Origin: Bacteroidales bacterium UBA3388
GTDB lineage: Bacteria; Bacteroidota; Bacteroidia; Bacteroidales; P3
Assembly (NCBI GenBank): GCA_002358855.1
Contig: DEPQ01000006.1
Span: 1 to 11,084, forward strand
Reading direction: 5' to 3'
DNA: 11,084 bases
Both the position numbers and the translations under genes were made by a program. The notes below the pieces were generated by a model, which was not told the origin of the DNA, searched no databases, and saw only the letters and a list, made by a program, of their open reading frames with translations. This document shows positions 1 to 6,097 of the stretch, piece by piece; position 1 is the stretch's first letter, and every line of letters starts with the position of its first letter.

Positions 1-113
1 ACTGCTGATTTTGCTTCTCTTACTATTTCTTCTACTGTATATGGAACGGCAGGGTTTTGTTCTTTTGTTACTTCTGCTCCACATATAGCAGCTGTTATTA
101 TCAATTTTTCCAT
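1..113 (-). CDS. kce: 3-keto-5-aminohexanoate cleavage enzyme, N-terminal fragment (partial)
   Basis: Only the first 37 codons are present; the gene continues past the left edge. The start MEKLIITAAICGAEVTKEQN followed by PAVPYTVEEI matches the N-terminus of the Kce (BKACE, DUF849) family. Kce condenses 3-keto-5-aminohexanoate with acetyl-CoA to give acetoacetate and 3-aminobutyryl-CoA in anaerobic lysine degradation. It is a cytoplasmic zinc-dependent TIM barrel. Glu14 is present; from memory of the characterised Kce structure this is an active-site residue. The zinc ligands lie outside the window. The ATG lies 7 bp after the kal stop codon, so the two are surely co-transcribed and Kce hands its product to Kal. 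The sequence before the ATG is A-rich with no Shine-Dalgarno motif. Assignment rests on a short fragment, but the neighbour supports it strongly. Confidence 0.88.
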   Translation of the reverse strand, partial: MEKLIITAAICGAEVTKEQNPAVPYTVEEIVREAKSA

Positions 114-120
114 CGTTTTC

Positions 121-513
121 TTATTTGTTGTTTCTTTGACATTGTTTTGGAACTACGCATGTGCCACTTGCTCTACATACAACTATTGGTTCTGCCAATA
201 CATCTGCTGCTGAATCTGAAATATCTGTTCTTGGAGCGATTACTTTGCGTGCTTCGAATTTCATCTTACGAGATGTGTTGCCTACGTGTGTGATTTCTCC
301 TACTGCTTCAATGTAATCTCCTGCATATACAGGTGCTAAAAATTCTACATTGTCGTATGCACAGAATAATCCTTCATCTCCGTCTTGTATAATCAAAAGT
401 TCTGTTGCTACATCTCCAAATAGGTTAAGCATTCTTGCTCCATCTACAAGGTTTCCGCCATAGTGAGCGTCGTGAGCGGACATTCTCATTCTTATTATTG
501 ATTTTGCTGCCAT
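121..513 (-). CDS. kal: 3-aminobutyryl-CoA ammonia lyase
   Basis: This 130-residue cytoplasmic enzyme should deaminate L-3-aminobutyryl-CoA to crotonyl-CoA, the step after Kce in lysine fermentation to butyrate and acetate. It has the compact length of a single hotdog-fold protein. It shows the conserved blocks I associate with Kal: MSAHDAHYGGNLVDGA (residues 11-26), LFGDVATELLI (31-41), DGDEGLF (44-50), VEFLAPVYAGDYIEA (56-70) and GNTSRKMKFEA (78-88). The last 15 or so residues (PKQCQRNNK) look like an unstructured tail. It sits between the CoA-transferase subunit (23-bp gap upstream) and kce (7-bp gap downstream). No internal promoter is visible, so it is read from the promoter before atoD. 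The ATG at 513 begins the conserved N-terminus. Confidence 0.92.
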   Translation of the reverse strand: MAAKSIIRMRMSAHDAHYGGNLVDGARMLNLFGDVATELLIIQDGDEGLFCAYDNVEFLAPVYAGDYIEAVGEITHVGNTSRKMKFEARKVIAPRTDISDSAADVLAEPIVVCRASGTCVVPKQCQRNNK

Positions 514-536
514 TGTTTTATTGTTTTATTTTGTTA

Positions 537-1175
537 TTATTTTACTATGTAATCTACAAATAGGTAAGGTGTTTTTATAGCTTCTGGTGCTATGTTTTCA
601 ACTGTTTCTTTTACTTCTGCTATTACTACATCTGCTGCGGTAGCCATAAGAGGATTGAAGTTTTGGCTTGTTCCGCGATAGATTAAGTTGCCATATTTAT
701 CTGCAACTGATGCTCCTATTAAGGCAACATCTGCTCTTAATGGAAGTTCTAAAAGATATTCTTCCCCGTTTACTTCAATTACTCTTTTGCCTTCGCCTGC
801 AAGTGTGCCTAATCCTGTTTTTGTTAAAAAGCCTCCGATACCTGCTCCTCCAATTCTTACTCTTTCTGCCAATGTTCCTTGTGGTACTAATTCAACTTCC
901 ATTTCCCCGTCTTTCATCTTTTGTTCTGTCACAGGATTTGTTCCTATGTGAGAAGCGATTACTTTCTTTACGCAACCTGTTGCAACTAATAATCCACTAC
1001 CTTTTTCAGGATAAGATGTATCGTTGCATATTACTGTAAGGTCTTTACGTCCTGCTTTTGCTAATGCTTCAATTATTCTGTTAGCACTGCCTGCCGCTAA
1101 AAAACCTCCAATCATTACGGTCATGCCGTCTTTAATCATTTCGACAGCTTGGTCGATTGTTATTTGTTTACTCAT
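537..1175 (-). CDS. atoD: 3-oxoacid (butyryl-CoA:acetoacetate-type) CoA-transferase, alpha subunit
   Basis: This 212-residue protein has the full length of a family I CoA-transferase alpha subunit. The N-terminal signature DGMTVMIGGFLAAGSAN lies at residues 16-32; the usual GxP at its end reads GSA, so the proline is replaced. The central blocks IGTNP (77-81), EVELVPQGTLAERVRIGGAG (93-112) and GGFLTKTG (114-121), and the later DVALI (149-153) and FNPLMATAADVVIAEV (173-188), all fit AtoD/CtfA. The catalytic glutamate of these enzymes is in the beta subunit, so this protein cannot act alone. In lysine fermentation the enzyme moves CoA from butyryl-CoA to acetoacetate, which fits the kal and kce genes immediately downstream. 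No beta subunit is adjacent within the window. A minus-strand -7 box lies 42 bp upstream of the start. Substrate preference (butyrate versus another acid) is inferred from context only. Confidence 0.9.
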   Translation of the reverse strand: MSKQITIDQAVEMIKDGMTVMIGGFLAAGSANRIIEALAKAGRKDLTVICNDTSYPEKGSGLLVATGCVKKVIASHIGTNPVTEQKMKDGEMEVELVPQGTLAERVRIGGAGIGGFLTKTGLGTLAGEGKRVIEVNGEEYLLELPLRADVALIGASVADKYGNLIYRGTSQNFNPLMATAADVVIAEVKETVENIAPEAIKTPYLFVDYIVK

Positions 1176-1209
1176 ATTGAATTTGTTTTAATGTTAATTC
1201 ATTTTCCAA

Positions 1210-1226
1210 TTATCTTGCAAAGATAA
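1210..1226. repeat. 7-bp inverted repeat over the minus-strand -7 box
   Basis: TTATCTT (1210-1216) and AAGATAA (1220-1226) form a perfect inverted repeat with a 3-bp spacer. It overlaps the putative -7 box of the lysine-fermentation promoter. It could be a small operator or simply a by-product of the -7 sequence. It is too short and lacks a T-run to act as a terminator. Confidence 0.5.
1218..1225 (-). promoter_or_regulatory. Putative -7 box of the atoD-kal-kce promoter
   Basis: On the minus strand this reads TATCTTTG, a full match to the Bacteroidota primary-sigma -7 consensus TAnnTTTG. It lies 42 bp before the atoD start. The usual -33 TTTG is not found at 19-21 bp spacing; the nearest (complement of 1256-1259) is 30 bp away. 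The promoter may therefore be weak or activator-dependent. Confidence 0.6.
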
Positions 1227-1255
1227 CGTATTTTCTTTATTTGGCTTAATTTTTT

Positions 1256-1297
1256 CAAAGAAATAATTTGTTAAAGCAAAGAAATAATTTACTAAAC
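1256..1297. repeat. Two tandem 21-bp direct repeats in the divergent control region
   Basis: CAAAGAAATAATTT occurs exactly at 1256-1269 and 1277-1290. The following seven bases (GTTAAAG versus ACTAAAC) match at four of seven positions, giving two 21-bp units. A decayed third copy may begin at 1298 with GAAAGGAT. The spacing equals two turns of the helix, so a protein could bind both copies on one face. The pair lies between the two divergent -7 boxes. Its role as an operator is inference. Confidence 0.6.
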
Positions 1298-1321
1298 GAA
1301 AGGATTTTAATTTTTTTTCAT

Positions 1322-1329
1322 TATCTTTG
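1322..1329 (+). promoter_or_regulatory. Putative -7 box of the acyl-CoA synthetase promoter
   Basis: TATCTTTG is a full match to the Bacteroidota -7 consensus and lies 30 bp before the ATG at 1360. The ten bases TTATCTTTGC (1321-1330) are identical to those of the opposite promoter. No TTTG is found at the expected -33 position, where the end of the 21-bp repeat lies instead. Confidence 0.6.
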
Positions 1330-1359
1330 CACAATTAACTCATTATTTAGACAGATAAT

Positions 1360-3018
1360 ATGTACACTGACAGTTTTATAGCAAATATTTCCGTAGGGTT
1401 TAAGGAAAATTGGGATTTGCCAGCATTGAGTGATTATAAAAAAGAACCAATATGTTATAGAGAAGTTGCATCTCAAATCGCTAAATTGCACATTCTTTTT
1501 GAGCAAGCGGGAATTGAAAAAGGGGATAAAATAGTTCTTTGTGGTAGAAACTGCTCTGCGTGGGCTGTTATCTTCTTTGCTACTCTTACTTATGGAGCTG
1601 TGGCTGTTCCTTTGTTGCATGAGTTTAAGAGTGAATCAATTACTCACCTTGTAAACCACTCTGATGGAAAGATTCTTTTTGTTGGTGATGTTGTTTGGGA
1701 GGGATTGATTGCTGATAATATGCCTAAACTTTCTGCGATAATACAAATGCAGGATTTTGAACTTGTTGGCTGCAATGATGATAAGTTTAGAGAAATTTTT
1801 TCTAAGTTGGATAGCGAGTTTGCAAAGAAATATCCAAACGGATTTGCAAAAGAAGATGTAAATTATCAAAGAGATAATTTGGATTCTTTGGCTTTGATAA
1901 ATTATACCTCAGGAACAACTTCTGTAAGCAAAGGAGTAATGATTTCTTATCGTGCTTTGCTAAGTAATTATATGTTTGCGTGCGAAGTATTGCCTAATTT
2001 GAAACCAGGAGATAAGGTTATCTCTATGTTACCTATGGCTCACATGTACGGATTGCAGTTTGAGGTAATTTTTGAGTTTATAAGAGGAATCCATATTCAT
2101 TTCTTGACTCGTATTCCTTCTCCAAAAATTGTGGCAGAAGCTTTTTCAAGAGTAAAACCTGATATAATTATTTCTGTTCCTCTTATTATTGAAAAGATAT
2201 ACAAGACAAAACTAAAACCAATATTAGATAAAAAGAAGATGAAACTTCTTTTGAATACTCCGATTATTGACACTATGGTGAAAAGTAAAATACTCACTAC
2301 ATTAACAGAGTCTTTTGGAGGAAAATTCTATGAAATCATAGTAGGAGGAGCTGCTTTTAATAGAGAGGTTGAAACATTCTTTAAGAAAATAGGATTTCCT
2401 CACACAGTGGGTTATGGAATGACAGAATGTGCACCAATCATTTGTTATGCTGATTGGAAAGAACATAAATTAGGCTCTTGTGGAAAAGTTGTTCCAAGAA
2501 TGGAATTGAAGATTGATTCTGCTGATGAAACTAAAATTGCAGGCGAAATTCTTGTCAGAGGAGCAAATGTGATGATGGGATATTACAAGAATGAAGAAGC
2601 AACCAAAGCCGTGCTTGATCAAGATGGTTGGTTGCATACAGGAGACTTAGGAATCAAAGATAAAGACGGCAATGTATATATAAAAGGTCGTAGTAAAAAT
2701 ATGATTCTCGGTCAAAATGGTCAAAATATCTATCCCGAAGAAATAGAAGACTTGCTAAATAGTATGGAATTGGTTAATGAAAGTTTGGTAAAAGAAGAAA
2801 ACGGAAAATTAGTCGCTCTTGTATATTTAGATCAAGATTATTTAGATACTCGAAACATTACTCTATCGCAAGAAGAGATTAAAAACCAAATCAAAACCCA
2901 AGCAAACCAAGTTCTTTCCGCTTACGAACAACTCTCTGCTATTTATTTGCAAGAAGAAGAATTTGAAAAAACTCCAAAACGTAGTATAAAACGTTATATT
3001 TATATGGGTAATAATTAA
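1360..3018 (+). CDS. AMP-forming long-chain acyl-CoA synthetase-like protein
   Basis: This 552-residue member of the ANL adenylating superfamily should activate a carboxylic acid with ATP to an acyl-adenylate and then to an acyl-CoA. Motif A3, the phosphate-binding loop, is YTSGTTSVSKG at residues 182-192. A5 is GYGMTECAP at 351-359. A7/A8 span GWLHTGDLGIKDKDGNVYIK and GRSKNMIL at 423-450. The last section contains KTPKRSIKRY at 537-546. Two motifs are unusual: A3 has Ser188 and Ser190 where most relatives have Gly and Pro, and the usual GK lysine of A10 aligns with Ser542, though lysines lie on both sides. No signal peptide or membrane helix is apparent. The length fits the FadD/FACS group, but chain length and physiological substrate cannot be read from sequence. 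It diverges from the lysine operon and leads a likely three-gene transcript. Confidence 0.85.
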   Translation: MYTDSFIANISVGFKENWDLPALSDYKKEPICYREVASQIAKLHILFEQAGIEKGDKIVLCGRNCSAWAVIFFATLTYGAVAVPLLHEFKSESITHLVNHSDGKILFVGDVVWEGLIADNMPKLSAIIQMQDFELVGCNDDKFREIFSKLDSEFAKKYPNGFAKEDVNYQRDNLDSLALINYTSGTTSVSKGVMISYRALLSNYMFACEVLPNLKPGDKVISMLPMAHMYGLQFEVIFEFIRGIHIHFLTRIPSPKIVAEAFSRVKPDIIISVPLIIEKIYKTKLKPILDKKKMKLLLNTPIIDTMVKSKILTTLTESFGGKFYEIIVGGAAFNREVETFFKKIGFPHTVGYGMTECAPIICYADWKEHKLGSCGKVVPRMELKIDSADETKIAGEILVRGANVMMGYYKNEEATKAVLDQDGWLHTGDLGIKDKDGNVYIKGRSKNMILGQNGQNIYPEEIEDLLNSMELVNESLVKEENGKLVALVYLDQDYLDTRNITLSQEEIKNQIKTQANQVLSAYEQLSAIYLQEEEFEKTPKRSIKRYIYMGNN

Positions 3019-3032
3019 GAAAGATAAGGGAA

Positions 3033-3539
3033 ATGAAAAAGATTTTTTTAATAGCAATAGTTCTTTTATTAAGTGCAGTTTCTTATGCACAAAAAACTCC
3101 TTGTAATCTAACAGAAGAAAATAAAGACGGAAAGATTATGTACAGAGGAGAAAGAAATTACGTTGGTACTAACTACGAAAATTTCAGAGTTTGTATACAA
3201 TATCTTTACGATGGAACAAATCACTGTTTGGAATTAACCTTAGATTACAAGCAACCGCTAACTGTTGAAGAAAAATCAGTGGCGTATATTCAATTTCCAA
3301 ACGAAGGAGAAGTTGAATTAGTGCTTAGCGAAATTGTAACAAATGATAAAAATAGCAAAATAGGATGTAGATACGCCCTAACAGAAGAACAGCAAAAAAT
3401 ATTCTCCCAACAAACAATCACAGCAATATATTTCTCCACAAAAGAATATCCTCAAATAGAAATTGCAGAACTTAACAAATACACAGCAAAGAAACTAATG
3501 GAGAGATTCAATTGTGGAATAAGCACAATAGGAAAATAA
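3033..3539 (+). CDS. Secreted hypothetical protein
   Basis: I do not recognise a family for this 168-residue protein. Residues 1-19 form a clear Sec signal peptide (two lysines, a hydrophobic core FLIAIVLLLSAV, then SYA before Gln20), with cleavage probably after Ala19. No cysteine stands at a lipobox position, so it should be periplasmic or secreted rather than lipid-anchored. The mature part has five cysteines (24, 54, 65, 112, 161), which could form disulphides, and alternating beta-like segments such as VAYIQF and VELVLSEIV. The start is 14 bp after the synthetase stop, with an AAGGGA-like stretch just before the ATG, and the next gene follows after 33 bp. An exported protein between two cytoplasmic CoA-ligase genes is odd, and its job is unknown. 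Confidence 0.8.
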   Translation: MKKIFLIAIVLLLSAVSYAQKTPCNLTEENKDGKIMYRGERNYVGTNYENFRVCIQYLYDGTNHCLELTLDYKQPLTVEEKSVAYIQFPNEGEVELVLSEIVTNDKNSKIGCRYALTEEQQKIFSQQTITAIYFSTKEYPQIEIAELNKYTAKKLMERFNCGISTIGK

Positions 3540-3572
3540 AAAAGTGAACGAATAATAAAAAAATATAAATAA

Positions 3573-5636
3573 ATGAGTACAAAAGTAACAAAGCAATTAG
3601 TAAATCCTCAAAGCATAGTAGTAGTAGGAGCAAGTAATGACACTGCAAAACCAGGTGGTGCAATACTTAGAAATATCATTGAAGGCGGATTTAAAGGACA
3701 ATTACACGTAGTAAATCCAAAAGAAACAGAAATTCAAGGCATACAATGCTCAAAAACAGTTAATGAATTACCACAAGTAGATTTAGCAGTTATAGCAATA
3801 GCAGCAAAATATACAGAAGAAACTGTTAGAGTTCTTACAGAAGAAAAAGGAACAAAAGCATTTATTATCATCTCTGCTGGATTTGGAGAAGAAAGCCACG
3901 AAGGTAAAGAATTAGAATTAAGAATTGTTTCTCTAATAGAAAAAGCAGGAGCTTGCTTAATAGGACCAAATTGTACAGGAATCTTTACTCCATATCATCA
4001 CGCAATTTTCTCAAAACCATTCCCTAAATCATCACCAAAAGGAGTAGATTTCATAACAGGTAGTGGAGCGACAGGTTGCTTTATTATGGATATTGGAATG
4101 CAACAAGGACTTCATTTCAATCACTGTTGGGCAGTAGGAAACTCAGCACAACTTGGAATAGAAGATATATTAGAATATCACGATGAAAGTTTCGACCCAG
4201 AAACATCATCAAAAGTAATCTTAATGTACATAGAAAACATTAAGAACCCTATGAAACTCCTTACTCATGCTAAGAGTTTGAGAGCAAAAGGCGTTAGAAT
4301 AGCAGCAATTAAGTCAGGATCATCAGAAGCAGGCTCACGTGCAGCATCATCACACACAGGAGCATTAGCATCACCAGACGTTGCAGTAGATGCTTTGTTC
4401 AGAAAAGCAGGTATTGTTCGTTGTTACGGAAGAGAAGAGCTTTGTACAGTAGGTAATATCTTCACTTACCCAGAATTTGAAGGTAAAAACATAGCAATTA
4501 TCACACACGCAGGTGGTCCAGCAGTAATGCTAACAGACGCATTAAGCAAAGCAGGAATGAATATCCCTCACATAGAAGGAGCAAAAGCAGATGAATTACT
4601 TGGAAAACTATTTGCAGGCTCAGCAGTTGGTAATCCAATAGACTTTCTTGCAACAGGAACACCAGAACAACTTGGAACAATCATCGATTACTGTGATAAC
4701 GAATTTGAAAACATCGATGCAATGTGCGTAATCTTTGGAACACCAGGTTTAGCACCAATTTACGATGCTTACAGAGTGCTTTCTGAAAAAATGAAAACAA
4801 GCAAAAAACCTATTTTCCCAATACTTCCTTCAACACTTGTAGCAGGCGATGAAGTAAAAGAATTTGTGGAATTAGGAAATACATACTTTGCAGACGAAAC
4901 AGTATTTGGAAACGCAGTAGGACGCATAGTTGCAACACCAGAAGCTGCAAATGAAGAAGACACTGTAAAGATTGACGTAGAAAAAATTAGAGAAATAATC
5001 TCACGTTGCCCAGACGGATACCTTGATGTTAAGTTAATGAACGAATTACTTGATGCAGCAGGAATCAATCACGCAGTAGATATTTCAAGTGATAACGTAG
5101 AAGAAATAGTTGCTTTTGCTAACAAAACAGGTTACCCACAAGTAATGAAAGTTGTTGGACCTGTTCACAAATCTGACGTAGGTGGTGTATCGCTTAACGT
5201 AAAAGACGAAGCACACGTAAGAGCAGAATTTGAAAGACTAATAAAGATAAAAGATACTTACGCAGTTCAAGCATACCCAATGTTGTTTGGTACAGAAATC
5301 TTCATAGGAGCAATGCGTACACCATTGTTTGGACACCAAGTATTGTGCGGATTAGGTGGAATATTCGTAGAAGTATTGAAAGATGTACAAGCAGGACTTG
5401 CACCAATTGGAGTTGCAGAAGCAAAAGAAATGATAAAACGTTTGAGAGGTTACAAGATAATCCAAGGAGTTAGAGGACAAGACCCTGTAAACGAAGACTT
5501 GTATGCAGATCAAATAGCAAGAGTTGCAGCATTAGTACAAGCAGCACCAGAAATTGCAGAAATGGACTTAAATCCACTATTAGGCTCACCAAAAGCCGTT
5601 GTTGCAGTTGATGCACGTATAAGAATAGAAAAATAA
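3573..5636 (+). CDS. ADP-forming acetate/acyl-CoA ligase, fused alpha-beta
   Basis: This 687-residue cytoplasmic enzyme belongs to the NDP-forming acyl-CoA synthetase family (Acd type). It converts acyl-CoA, ADP and phosphate to the free acid, CoA and ATP, so fermenters can harvest ATP from acetyl-CoA and related thioesters. Residues 12-140 are the CoA-binding Rossmann domain (IVVVGASNDTAKPGGAILRN, later GPNCTGIF). Residues 155-455 are the succinyl-CoA-ligase-like region, with the phosphohistidine loop SSHTGALA (His261). Residues 470-687 are the ATP-grasp beta part, with KVVGPVHKSDVGGV (526-539, His532), GTEIFIGAM (573-581), GLGGIFVE (593-600) and EMDLNPLL (663-670). Both histidines used for phosphate relay are present. 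The length is normal for a fused protein. Alanine codons are very largely GCA and third positions are rich in A, more so than in the synthetase upstream. A bidirectional terminator starts 20 bp after the stop. Acetate as substrate is inferred. Confidence 0.9.
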   Translation: MSTKVTKQLVNPQSIVVVGASNDTAKPGGAILRNIIEGGFKGQLHVVNPKETEIQGIQCSKTVNELPQVDLAVIAIAAKYTEETVRVLTEEKGTKAFIIISAGFGEESHEGKELELRIVSLIEKAGACLIGPNCTGIFTPYHHAIFSKPFPKSSPKGVDFITGSGATGCFIMDIGMQQGLHFNHCWAVGNSAQLGIEDILEYHDESFDPETSSKVILMYIENIKNPMKLLTHAKSLRAKGVRIAAIKSGSSEAGSRAASSHTGALASPDVAVDALFRKAGIVRCYGREELCTVGNIFTYPEFEGKNIAIITHAGGPAVMLTDALSKAGMNIPHIEGAKADELLGKLFAGSAVGNPIDFLATGTPEQLGTIIDYCDNEFENIDAMCVIFGTPGLAPIYDAYRVLSEKMKTSKKPIFPILPSTLVAGDEVKEFVELGNTYFADETVFGNAVGRIVATPEAANEEDTVKIDVEKIREIISRCPDGYLDVKLMNELLDAAGINHAVDISSDNVEEIVAFANKTGYPQVMKVVGPVHKSDVGGVSLNVKDEAHVRAEFERLIKIKDTYAVQAYPMLFGTEIFIGAMRTPLFGHQVLCGLGGIFVEVLKDVQAGLAPIGVAEAKEMIKRLRGYKIIQGVRGQDPVNEDLYADQIARVAALVQAAPEIAEMDLNPLLGSPKAVVAVDARIRIEK

Positions 5637-5655
5637 GTCTAAGATTTAATAAATC

Positions 5656-5689
5656 AAAAAGGCGTTTCAATTTACTGAAACGCCTTTTT
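5656..5689. terminator. Bidirectional rho-independent terminator
   Basis: GGCGTTTCA (5661-5669) pairs perfectly with TGAAACGCC (5676-5684) around a 6-base loop. It is flanked by A5 on the left and T5 on the right, with further Ts after 5690. It can end the plus-strand CoA-ligase transcript and the converging minus-strand lipoprotein transcript. Confidence 0.93.
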
Positions 5690-5716
5690 ATTTTTTTATT
5701 TCTTTAACTTTTTTTC

Positions 5717-6067
5717 TTATTTAAACTCTATAACGTCTGCTGTTACTGTTATAGTTTTTATGCTTACTAATCCTAAAATTATTCTATTTGATTTTACAAA
5801 TGAATAGTTTGCAAGGGTTTGATTAGGTTTTAGGGCTGCGGTTTCTTTTAGTCTGTCTATTGCCTTTTGTTCAGGATTGCCACCACAAAAACCTAAGATA
5901 TAGGTTGCAGATGCGTCTTCTTTTACTGTTTTTACGTATTCAAAGTTTGCAGAGTGAAGAATTACGGTGCTTTCTGCAAAGTTTTGTAATTTGCTGTGTG
6001 TTGCACAACTTGATAATCCAAAGATTACGCCAAGTACAATTACTGCTAAAAAAATCTTTCTTTTCAT
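5717..6067 (-). CDS. Small lipoprotein of unknown function
   Basis: This 116-residue protein begins with a lipoprotein signal peptide: MKRK, a hydrophobic core (IFLAVIVLGVIFGL) and the lipobox LSSC with Cys21. It should be lipid-anchored in the envelope. The mature part of about 95 residues contains SANFEYVKTVKEDASATYIL (39-58) and a C-terminal beta-like stretch IKTITVTADVIEF. This reminds me of small Bacteroidota lipoproteins of the DUF6567 sort, but I cannot confirm that. Two cysteines (Cys21 and Cys61) are present, and GFCGG at 59-63 is a flexible glycine-rich patch. It follows dapF after 30 bp, but a good -33/-7 pair lies at the end of dapF, so it is probably transcribed on its own as well. 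The bidirectional terminator lies just beyond its stop codon. Confidence 0.78.
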   Translation of the reverse strand: MKRKIFLAVIVLGVIFGLSSCATHSKLQNFAESTVILHSANFEYVKTVKEDASATYILGFCGGNPEQKAIDRLKETAALKPNQTLANYSFVKSNRIILGLVSIKTITVTADVIEFK

Positions 6068-6097
6068 CTTATTTGTGTTTTTGTTTGTTTTATAAAA

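Noticed and set aside
688..951. Open reading frame on the plus strand across the CoA-transferase gene
   Set aside because: It is antisense to a clear AtoD homologue, has no recognisable domain or start context, and its proline/serine-rich product is what the reverse of this coding sequence would give.
1256..1297. CRISPR-like repeat
   Set aside because: There are only two full units with a 7-bp gap, which is too short for spacers, and no cas gene is near.
1176..1359. Possible small RNA or riboswitch in the divergent intergenic region
   Set aside because: The region is very AT-rich with no extended paired structure or terminator; promoter boxes and the direct repeat explain what can be seen.
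4769..5068. 99-codon minus-strand frame inside the ADP-forming ligase
   Set aside because: It is fully inside the ATP-grasp region of a well-conserved gene and has no domain or start signal of its own.
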